Position numbers and translations under genes: made by a program. From assembly GCA_001717015.1 (NCBI GenBank), contig MAGV01000080.1, forward strand, positions 30,306-35,405: 5,100 bases of DNA, written 5' to 3'. Position 1 is the first letter of the stretch. The number at the start of each line of letters is the position of its first letter. The notes beneath the pieces were generated by a model. The model did no database searches and had not been told where the DNA came from. It saw only the letters and a program-made list of their open reading frames with translations. This DNA comes from Candidatus Methanosuratincola petrocarbonis (ex Vanwonterghem et al. 2016) (GTDB lineage: Archaea > Thermoproteota > Methanomethylicia > Methanomethylicales > Methanomethylicaceae). Below, piece by piece: positions 1 to 4,886 of the stretch.

Positions 1-48
1 CGCGCATACGAGGAGCTGAAGGCAGAGCTCCTCACCATGAAGGGATAG
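1..48 (+). CDS. C-terminal end of an unidentified upstream gene (partial)
   Basis: Reading from base 1, fifteen codons stay open to a TAG stop at 46-48 and give RAYEELKAELLTMKG. The peptide is rich in Glu, Lys and Leu and looks like the end of a charged helix, as expected for a real protein terminus. A second frame (starting at base 3) is also open through here, so the assignment is only moderately safe. The stop lies 21 bases before the start of the flavoprotein gene, so the two may be co-transcribed. Too little is present to name a family. Confidence 0.4.
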   Translation, partial: RAYEELKAELLTMKG

Positions 49-69
49 CGCTCAGCCAATTTTTGGCAG

Positions 70-1008
70 GTGGTTCGCCTGGTTCTATACGATCTCATAA
101 TTGTCGGTGGGGGGCCCGCCGGCCTCGCTGCGGCAGTCTACGCGAGGAAGCGGCTCCTCAATACCCTCGTGCTCACGCTGGACATCGGCGGGCAGGTCCT
201 ACAGACCGAGAAGATCGACAACTACCCTGGATACTTGGAGAAGAGCGGGATGGGGCTGGCCGCCGCCTTCGAAGCCCAGGCCAAGGAGTACGGGGCAGAG
301 TTCATCCTTGCCGAGGCGACGAGGATAGAAAAAGAGGGCGATGCCTTCAAGGTCCATACTTCAGCGGGCGACTTCGAGTCGAAGGCTGTCATCGTGACTG
401 GGGGGCGACAACCCCGCCGCCTCTGCGTCCCGGGAGAGGACCGGTTCTTTGGCAGGGGGGTAAACCTCTCGCTGAGGTGCAATGCTGACAGGATAAAAGG
501 CAAGGTTGTAGCAGTTGTGGGCGGTGGCAACACTGCGCTCCAGCGCTCTGAGCTCCTCTCTGGGTTCGCCGCGAGGGTCTACCTCATACACCGCAGGGAC
601 TGCTTCAGGGGCGACGAGCTGACACTCGTGCGCCTGAGGTCTATCCCCAACGTGGAATTCTTGCTTAACACGGTGATAACCGAGATGAGGGGCGGAGACG
701 CCCTCGAGTCTGTGATTTTGAAAAACACCGCCACTGGAGAGGAGAGGGAGCTGAGGGTCGACGAGGTCTTCTTGGACATAGGCAGGGACATAAAGCTCGA
801 CTACGTCAGGCATCTTGTCGCGACAGACGCTGCTGGAAAGATAATCACAGACAAGTCCGGGCGGACTAGCTGCGAGGGCCTCTTCGCCGCGGGCGACATC
901 ACCGACACCCCGTACGCGCAGGTGATAATCGCGGCAGGGCAGGGTGCTACGGCAGCCCTTACGGCATACAGCTACATAAAAAAGAGGCCGGGTGAGATCT
1001 GCTACTGA
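70..1008 (+). CDS. trxB: Thioredoxin reductase-like FAD/NAD(P)H flavoprotein with degenerate SxxC site
   Basis: This 312-residue protein has the length and domain order of low-molecular-weight thioredoxin reductases. An N-terminal FAD-binding Rossmann motif (GGGPAG, residues 13-18) is followed by GGQ (40-42) and NYPGY (51-55). The inserted NAD(P)H domain has GGGNTA (151-156) and HRRD (174-177), and the C-terminal FAD motif is GLFAAGD (270-276) with AQVIIAAGQGA after it. In the family the NAD(P)H domain carries the redox pair in a GVSYCATCD-like segment. Here the gap-free counterpart is GVNLSLRCN (130-138), so the first cysteine is Ser134 and only Cys137 remains. Normal disulfide relay to thioredoxin is therefore unlikely. 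It could be an NAD(P)H oxidase, a ferredoxin-NADP reductase-like enzyme, or use another partner; those roles are inference. The start is GTG at 70, chosen because it puts YDLIIVGGG at the usual distance from the N-terminus. No clear Shine-Dalgarno precedes it and an in-frame TAG lies at 46-48. The closely following complex has its own promoter, so a functional link is not shown. Confidence 0.88.
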   Translation: MVRLVLYDLIIVGGGPAGLAAAVYARKRLLNTLVLTLDIGGQVLQTEKIDNYPGYLEKSGMGLAAAFEAQAKEYGAEFILAEATRIEKEGDAFKVHTSAGDFESKAVIVTGGRQPRRLCVPGEDRFFGRGVNLSLRCNADRIKGKVVAVVGGGNTALQRSELLSGFAARVYLIHRRDCFRGDELTLVRLRSIPNVEFLLNTVITEMRGGDALESVILKNTATGEERELRVDEVFLDIGRDIKLDYVRHLVATDAAGKIITDKSGRTSCEGLFAAGDITDTPYAQVIIAAGQGATAALTAYSYIKKRPGEICY

Positions 1009-1066
1009 TTCCGAAGCCAAGACCGACGCCAACGCCGATGCCGGCCTGAATCCTGCGTTTTCGTGC

Positions 1067-1086
1067 ATGCTGCCCCTGCCCAGCAT
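1067..1086 (+). terminator. Possible hairpin downstream of the flavoprotein gene
   Basis: ATGCTG (1067-1072) and CAGCAT (1081-1086) form a perfect 6-bp inverted repeat around an 8-base C-rich loop. It is followed by T-rich DNA at about 1096-1110. The stop of the flavoprotein gene is at 1006-1008, so a transcript could end here. Archaeal termination depends mainly on T-runs rather than hairpins, and a 6-bp stem can arise by chance, so this is a weak call. Confidence 0.25.
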
Positions 1087-1093
1087 CGATTCG

Positions 1094-1130
1094 GGATTTT
1101 GTAGATTTTACTCCGCTTTTGCGGCTTTAT
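1094..1130 (+). terminator. T-rich stretch with a short hairpin, possible archaeal terminator
   Basis: The segment contains GATTTTG, GATTTTA and CTTTATT runs. It encloses CCGC-TTTT-GCGG (1113-1124), a 4-bp stem with a T4 loop. Archaeal RNA polymerase tends to terminate at T-rich tracts in the non-template strand, and this one sits between the end of the flavoprotein gene and the next promoter. The T runs are only four long, so the evidence is suggestive. Confidence 0.3.
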
Positions 1131-1137
1131 TGCATGG

Positions 1138-1155
1138 TTATATAAGATATATATA
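1138..1155 (+). promoter_or_regulatory. Archaeal promoter (tandem TATA boxes) of the nuo-like operon
   Basis: TTATATAA (1138-1145) is followed directly by GATATATATA (1146-1155), an uninterrupted A/T block with a single G in otherwise GC-rich DNA. Both halves resemble the archaeal TATA box bound by TBP. Archaeal transcription usually begins about 25 bases downstream of the box centre. That predicts starts near 1167 or 1177, hence a leader of roughly 13-24 bases before the ATG at 1191. This fits the operon's first gene. No clear purine-rich BRE could be picked out upstream. Confidence 0.72.
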
Positions 1156-1190
1156 CCCCTTCAGCATCCTTTCTATCGGTCGGGAAAGCC

Positions 1191-1529
1191 ATGTTCTTGG
1201 ATCTGGCCGGCCCTGCAGGGGTCTTTGCGCTGGCGTTGCTGGCGGCTGCCCTCGTGTACCTGTGCGGGCGGTCTGGAGGCAAAAACGTTGGCGAAGGGGC
1301 CGAAAAGGGCGCCAAGCTCCAGCCATATGCGTGCGGTGAAGAGCTCCCGCCTGAACAGGTTCCTGTGAGTATCCACATGTTTGATTTTGCTGCATTCTTC
1401 CTGATATTCGACGTCATTTCGATCGTCCTGATCTTCTCCTTCTCTGCATCCAATGTCTTCCTCCCAATTGCCTACATCGCTCTCTCCGGGTTGGCTCTGT
1501 ATGCCATAATGACGTACAGGAGGCGCTGA
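1191..1529 (+). CDS. nuoA: Complex I-like subunit A (NuoA/ND3/FpoA family)
   Basis: This small membrane protein of 112 residues has three predicted transmembrane helices (about 9-25, 63-84 and 88-107), the normal size and topology for NuoA. The family's loop after the first helix carries a YECG-like motif; here it is PYACG (45-49) with the cysteine kept. The second helix has AAFFLIFDV (67-75), matching the NuoA segment AxLFLIFDxE. The conserved Glu after FDV is replaced by Ile76. NuoA sits beside NuoH and NuoJ at the joint between the peripheral and membrane arms and takes part in coupling. It is the first gene after the TATA promoter, with an ATG start and only a weak GGGA five bases upstream. 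Its stop lies one base before the next start, and the next gene's Shine-Dalgarno site is inside its last codons. Confidence 0.85.
   Translation: MFLDLAGPAGVFALALLAAALVYLCGRSGGKNVGEGAEKGAKLQPYACGEELPPEQVPVSIHMFDFAAFFLIFDVISIVLIFSFSASNVFLPIAYIALSGLALYAIMTYRRR
1518..1523 (+). promoter_or_regulatory. Shine-Dalgarno site fixing the GTG start of subunit B
   Basis: AGGAGG lies seven bases before GTG at 1531. It favours that GTG over the overlapping ATG at 1529, which is in a different frame. The site lies inside the last codons of the A-subunit gene, suggesting coupled translation. Confidence 0.75.
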
Positions 1530-1530
1530 T

Positions 1531-1974
1531 GTGGGCATAATCGACTGGGCCTTCAGGAAGAGCCCTTGGATCCTGCACTTCAACACCGGATCGTGCAACG
1601 GCTGCGACATCGAGATATTCGCGACCCTGACGCCGAAATATGACGTCGAGCGCCTCGGTGCATTGCTCAAGGGCAGCCCGAGGCATGCTGATATCCTTGT
1701 TGTGAGCGGGCCGGTAACCAGGCAGGCGAGCGGAAGGATACTCAGGATATACGAGCAGATGCCTGATCCGAAGAAGGTGGTTGCAGTCGGCACCTGCTGC
1801 ATAAGCGGAGGGGTCTTCTCGAATGGAGGCAAGGGGCCTTGCTACAACGTCTATCCGGGGCTCGATTCGCTAGTGCCGGTCGATGCTTATGTCCCTGGGT
1901 GCCCGCCGAAGCCCGAGGCGATACTCGACGGCATATCCAAGGTCGCAAAGAAGGCAGGGGTTGGTTGCAAATGA
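1531..1974 (+). CDS. nuoB: Complex I B-type / group 4 [NiFe] hydrogenase small subunit
   Basis: This 147-residue protein carries one [4Fe-4S] cluster, the last iron-sulfur relay before the active site in the D subunit. The cluster ligands are readable: Cys22 and Cys25 in GSCNGCDIEI, Cys89 in GTCC, and Cys124 in VPGCPPKPEA. Complex I NuoB has tandem cysteines at the first position, whereas CNGCDIE with two spacing residues is the form seen in group 4 hydrogenases (HycG, EchC, MbhJ). LTPKYDVERLG, GSPRHADILVVSGPVTRQ and YEQMPDPKKV also match that group. The size fits the compact group 4 small subunit without a twin-arginine signal or extra ferredoxin-like cluster domain, so it should be cytoplasmic-facing and held by the membrane arm. 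It starts with GTG and overlaps the next gene by four bases (ATGA). The alternative name is a hydrogenase small subunit such as echC/mbhJ-like. Confidence 0.93.
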   Translation: MGIIDWAFRKSPWILHFNTGSCNGCDIEIFATLTPKYDVERLGALLKGSPRHADILVVSGPVTRQASGRILRIYEQMPDPKKVVAVGTCCISGGVFSNGGKGPCYNVYPGLDSLVPVDAYVPGCPPKPEAILDGISKVAKKAGVGCK

Positions 1975-2435
1975 ACGCGGAAGAAGCCATTCGGGCCCTG
2001 ACTGGCGCGGAAGGCGTCCAGGAGATTAAGGCGCTGTCGGAGAGGCGCATCCTCGTGGCCTGCTCAAGGGATGCCTACAGGGGTGTCGTAGGGCGACTAG
2101 CCGGGTTGGGTTTCAACCATGTGGTCGCGATGACCGGGGTGGACATGAAGGAGGGGATCGACCTCCTGCTCCATCTGGGATCCTCGCTGATGGTAACCGT
2201 CAGGGTGAGGTTGGACCCGTCCAGACCGAAGATATCCTCGGTCTCTGACATTCTGCCTGGGGCAGAGATGAGGGAGAGGGAGGTCCGGGACCTGCTCGGG
2301 GTCGAGTTCGAGGGCCATCCGTCGCCTTCAAGGTTCATGGTCTCTGAGGACTGGCCTGCTGGGGTTTACCCGCTCAGGAAGGCTTTCACCCCTGCCACTG
2401 CCGCTCCGGAGACAAGGAGGTCTGGTCCGGGATGA
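1971..2435 (+). CDS. nuoC: Complex I C-type subunit (NuoC / 30-kDa family)
   Basis: This 154-residue protein matches the 30-kDa subunit family, which has no cofactor and braces the D subunit in the peripheral arm. The diagnostic C-terminal segment is clear: EREVRDLLGVEFEGHPSPSR (residues 102-121), then EDWPAGVYPLRKAF (126-139). This parallels the family pattern ERExxDxxGxxFxGHPxxxR...PLRKxx. The N-terminal half has an alternating alpha/beta look, including MTGVDMKEG, as in NuoC and hydrogenase EchD-type proteins. It is a free-standing C subunit, not fused to D as in E. coli. The ATG at 1971 overlaps the stop of the B gene (ATGA), and AGGGG lies ten bases upstream. A longer reading in the same frame starts further up at 1839 but would lie within the B gene and has no family similarity, so I reject it. 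Confidence 0.9.
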   Translation: MNAEEAIRALTGAEGVQEIKALSERRILVACSRDAYRGVVGRLAGLGFNHVVAMTGVDMKEGIDLLLHLGSSLMVTVRVRLDPSRPKISSVSDILPGAEMREREVRDLLGVEFEGHPSPSRFMVSEDWPAGVYPLRKAFTPATAAPETRRSGPG

Positions 2436-3565
2436 GCTCTAGCTACGAGAGGATATTCGACATACCGATAGGCCCCCAGCACCCCGCGCTGAAGGAGCCT
2501 GCTATGCTGAAGCTGAAGGTCGATGGGGAGCACGTGGTGGGCGTCGACCTGGACGTGAGCTACAACCACCGCGGCATCGAGAAGGCTGCAGAGTACAGGA
2601 CCTACATACAGAACCTGTACTTGATCGAGAGGATCTGCGGGATCTGCAATGTGGCGCAGACCCTCACCTATTGCCTCGCTGTGGAGTCGCTGCACGGCAA
2701 GGAGATACCCGCCAGGGCCAGGTTCCTGAGGATCGTGGCCGAAGAGATCTCTAGGATAAACAGCCACCTCCTTTGGCTTGGCGTTGCCGCCCACGAGATA
2801 GGGTTCGACACGTTCTTCATGCACATCTGGCTCGACCGGGAGATCACGCTGGGTCTGATGGAAGCGCTCTCCGGGAACAGGATCACCTCATCGTACAATG
2901 TGATCGGCGGTGTGAGGCGTGACGTGACCGAGGATCTCCTCTCTAGGATAAGGAAGGGGCTCGACGATCTCGAGCCTAGGGTGAAGAGGTACAGGGAGAT
3001 CGCGATCAATGACAGGTCGATCCTGAAGAGGACCCAGGGGGTCGGGATCCTGAGCCCTGCGGACGCAGCGGCGACATCCGCAGTCGGTCCAACGCTCAGG
3101 GCCTCTGGGATCAAGTCCGATGTCAGGGCAGATGACCCGTACTCTTCCCACGACCAGGTCCCGTTCAACGTAATCACATCAGACGGCTGCGACGCACATG
3201 CCAGGATAATCGTCAGGCTAGACGAGATACTCGAGTCGATCCAAATCTGCAGGCACTGCATCTCCAAGCTGCCCGCTGGGCCGATACTCCAGAGGCTCCC
3301 GAGGCGTGCCCCCCAGGGCGAGGCGATGTCCAGGGTCGAGGCCCCGAGGGGGGAGCTCTTCCACTACATATGCTCGGACGGATCAGACAAGCCGTACCGG
3401 TGCAAGGTGAGCACACCGACGCTGGCCAACCTCCCTGCGCTGGTCAGGATGCTCACTTCAAAGGGAAGGTATGTGGTGAACATAGCCGACGTGCCGGTGA
3501 TACTCGCTTCAATAGACCCATGCTTCAGCTGCGCCGCGCGCGTCGAGCGTACCGGGGGCGTCTAG
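2432..3565 (+). CDS. nuoD: Complex I D-type / group 4 [NiFe] hydrogenase large (catalytic) subunit
   Basis: This 377-residue protein is the catalytic large subunit. The N-terminus has IPIGPQHPALKEP (11-23) and YNHRGIEK (44-51). The first metal-binding motif is ERICGIC with Cys69 and Cys72, and the second is SIDPCFSC with Cys364 and Cys367. These four cysteines hold Ni-Fe(CN)2CO in hydrogenases and are absent from true complex I NuoD and FpoD, so the protein is hydrogenase-like. VEAPRGELFHY and SDGSDKPYR near the C-terminus are typical of the superfamily. Two neighbouring residues are unusual: the His normally at CxxCxxxH is Gln76, and the acidic residue usual in DPCxxCx[DE]R is Ala369. The chain ends ten residues after the last cysteine, so there is little or no tail for a maturation protease to remove. 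The ATG overlaps the C-gene stop by four bases (ATGA), and AGGAGG at 2415-2420 is eleven bases upstream. The donor is inferred to be ferredoxin via subunits I and B; hydrogen as product or substrate is likely but unproven. Confidence 0.92.
   Translation: MSSSYERIFDIPIGPQHPALKEPAMLKLKVDGEHVVGVDLDVSYNHRGIEKAAEYRTYIQNLYLIERICGICNVAQTLTYCLAVESLHGKEIPARARFLRIVAEEISRINSHLLWLGVAAHEIGFDTFFMHIWLDREITLGLMEALSGNRITSSYNVIGGVRRDVTEDLLSRIRKGLDDLEPRVKRYREIAINDRSILKRTQGVGILSPADAAATSAVGPTLRASGIKSDVRADDPYSSHDQVPFNVITSDGCDAHARIIVRLDEILESIQICRHCISKLPAGPILQRLPRRAPQGEAMSRVEAPRGELFHYICSDGSDKPYRCKVSTPTLANLPALVRMLTSKGRYVVNIADVPVILASIDPCFSCAARVERTGGV
3554..3558 (+). promoter_or_regulatory. G-rich ribosome binding site supporting a TTG start for subunit H
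   Basis: GGGGG lies nine bases before TTG at 3568 and just before the D-subunit stop. No ATG or GTG in the correct frame lies near, so this weak site helps choose the TTG. Confidence 0.4.
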
Positions 3566-3567
3566 GC

Positions 3568-4545
3568 TTGTGGTCAGCGATCCTGCCGATCCTCCAGACG
3601 ATCGTCTTCCCTGGCTTCCTGTTCCTGATAGCGGTCTCATTCCTCTATGAATGGCTGGACCGCAAGATCTACGCCTGGATGCAATTCCGCGCTGGCCCCG
3701 TCCTTGCTGGGCCGGTGGGCATCCTGCAGCCTCTAGCCGACTTCGTCAAGCTCATGGGCAAGGAGGACATCACCCCGGCGTACGCAGATCGCCGGATATT
3801 CGGCGCCGTGCCGATCATGATGGTCGCCCTCATCTTCACATTCTGGGCGGTCGTACCCGTGACCGGATCAGCTGGGCTAGTCAGCTTCAGGGGCGATGTT
3901 GTGTTTGCCCTGGTTTCGATGACGTTCTTCTGCATGCTGGTATTCCTCGGCGGCTTCTCCTCCGCTGACCGGTTCTCGCTTCTTGGAGCAGAGAGGGCCG
4001 TACTCCAGCTGCTCGGGTTTGAGATACCGCTCATGCTCTCGCTTACCGGGGTCTGCATACACACAGGGTCTCTCTCCCTGTCAGGGATCGTGTCCTGGCA
4101 GGCGGAAAACGGGTGGACCTTGCTGGGGCCGCAGGCGATAGGATTCATCATATTCCTGGTAGCCGCCCAGGCTGAGCTCGAGAGGATACCCTTCGACATA
4201 CCTGAGGCCGAGCAGGAGATAGTCGCAGGGTGGCTCACAGAGTACTCGGGTAGGAAGCTCGCCCTCATCAGGCTTGCGAAGGACATGGAGCTGGTCTTCG
4301 TCTCCGGCTTAGCCGTAGCCCTCTTCCTCGGGGGGCCGGTTGGGCCTTCACCCGCGGGCCTGGAGTGGCTGGTTTACCCTGCGTACTTCCTGATCAAATT
4401 GGCCCTCGTCGTGGCGATTCTCGCTTTCATCAGGGGCCTCTTTGCGAGGGCCAGGATCGACCAGATGGTCTCTTTCGGGTTGCGCTACTTGGTCCCCATC
4501 TCGCTCGCGCAGGTCGCGGCTACCATACTTTGGAGGCTGGCCTGA
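3568..4545 (+). CDS. nuoH: Complex I H-type membrane subunit (NuoH/ND1; hydrogenase HycD/EchB family)
   Basis: This 325-residue, strongly hydrophobic protein has about eight membrane helices. It is the subunit that anchors the peripheral arm and links electron transfer to ion movement. Key motifs are EWLDRKIYAWMQFRAGP (28-44), LQPLADFVKLMGKED (53-67) and the highly conserved cytoplasmic loop ELERIPFDIPEAEQEIVAGW (203-222), followed by TEYSG (224-228). The last-loop motif RARIDQM precedes the final helix. The reading frame stays open upstream to an ATG at 3370, but that extension lies inside the D gene, is not membrane-like and is out of family. TTG at 3568 gives MWSAILPILQ leading straight into the first helix and the normal family length. 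It starts two bases after the D-gene stop. Its stop overlaps the next start by one base (TGATG). NuoH and hydrogenase H-type subunits are similar, so the name does not separate the two. Confidence 0.92.
   Translation: MWSAILPILQTIVFPGFLFLIAVSFLYEWLDRKIYAWMQFRAGPVLAGPVGILQPLADFVKLMGKEDITPAYADRRIFGAVPIMMVALIFTFWAVVPVTGSAGLVSFRGDVVFALVSMTFFCMLVFLGGFSSADRFSLLGAERAVLQLLGFEIPLMLSLTGVCIHTGSLSLSGIVSWQAENGWTLLGPQAIGFIIFLVAAQAELERIPFDIPEAEQEIVAGWLTEYSGRKLALIRLAKDMELVFVSGLAVALFLGGPVGPSPAGLEWLVYPAYFLIKLALVVAILAFIRGLFARARIDQMVSFGLRYLVPISLAQVAATILWRLA
4532..4536 (+). promoter_or_regulatory. Shine-Dalgarno site fixing the ATG start of subunit I
   Basis: GGAGG lies eight bases before ATG at 4545. It supports that internal ATG over a longer in-frame reading beginning at 4365 within the H gene. 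Confidence 0.7.
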
Positions 4546-4883
4546 TGTCAGTCCTCCGCGACATAATAGAGAGGAAAGCCAAGCGAGAGCGGGTACGCAG
4601 GCATTCTCTCACTGGGGAAGGAAAGGTCGAGGCTGACCCGTCATTCCGCGGCCGGGTGGGGCTCAAGAGGGAGCTTTGCATCGGCTGCTCGCTCTGCGAG
4701 AAGGACTGCCCCTCGGCTGCAATCCAGATCGTCCAGGACGAGAAGGGGAAGCGCCCCGTCTTCTCCCTCGACAGGTGCATGTTCTGCGGGCAGTGCAAGG
4801 AGAGCTGCCCGACGAAGGCTATATACATGAGCAGCGAGCTTCAGCTACCCGTGTTCGACAGGAAGGCGCTGGAGGTCAGGTGA
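4545..4883 (+). CDS. nuoI: Complex I I-type 2x[4Fe-4S] ferredoxin subunit (NuoI; hydrogenase EchF/MbhN-like)
   Basis: This 112-residue polyferredoxin has two classic cluster motifs. CIGCSLCEKDCP has Cys45, 48, 51 and 55, and CMFCGQCKESCP has Cys78, 81, 84 and 88. Each motif's last cysteine also follows the 8Fe ferredoxin pattern in which it completes the other cluster. The basic N-terminal region (about 5-20, many Arg and Lys) probably forms the amphipathic helix that lies on the membrane surface. At 112 residues it is shorter than bacterial NuoI (around 160-180) and closer to group 4 hydrogenase ferredoxin subunits. It should accept electrons from soluble ferredoxin or an attached input module and pass them to the B-subunit cluster. 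The ATG overlaps the H-gene stop by one base. Confidence 0.93.
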   Translation: MSVLRDIIERKAKRERVRRHSLTGEGKVEADPSFRGRVGLKRELCIGCSLCEKDCPSAAIQIVQDEKGKRPVFSLDRCMFCGQCKESCPTKAIYMSSELQLPVFDRKALEVR

Positions 4884-4886
4884 TCG

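Noticed and set aside
361..1086. 241-codon open frame on the minus strand across the flavoprotein gene
   Set aside because: The + strand frame carries complete FAD and NAD(P)H motifs. The minus frame has no recognisable domain and no promoter that I could see.
1009..1137. Possible small gene or RNA in the gap after the flavoprotein gene
   Set aside because: The segment has short repeats of GCCGA/CGCC character and weak hairpins, but no convincing ribosome site with a short gene, and no tRNA-like or riboswitch-like structure that I can recognise.
1173..1832. 219-codon open frame on the minus strand across subunits A and B
   Set aside because: It would read through the promoter leader and two convincing genes, with low-complexity composition and no motif.
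1839..1970. N-terminal extension of the C subunit from an upstream in-frame start
   Set aside because: It lies inside the conserved C-terminal part of the B gene and resembles no NuoC N-terminus; ATG 1971 with the ATGA overlap is the standard arrangement.
2668..3267. 199-codon open frame on the minus strand within the D-subunit gene
   Set aside because: It lies wholly antisense to a gene with clear family motifs, has no recognisable domain and is Ser/Ile-rich as expected from reverse reading of GC-rich codons.
2432..3565. Calling the D subunit an ordinary complex I NuoD/FpoD
   Set aside because: True NuoD and FpoD lack the two cysteine pairs; here all four cysteines are present, so a hydrogenase-type subunit is the better description despite the gene order.
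3370..3567. N-terminal extension of the H subunit from ATG 3370
   Set aside because: The extra 66 residues are hydrophilic, overlap the conserved end of the D subunit and exceed the family length; TTG 3568 fits better.
3669..4286. 205-codon open frame on the minus strand within the H-subunit gene
   Set aside because: It is antisense to a conserved membrane protein and shows no motif; it is a shadow of the codon pattern.
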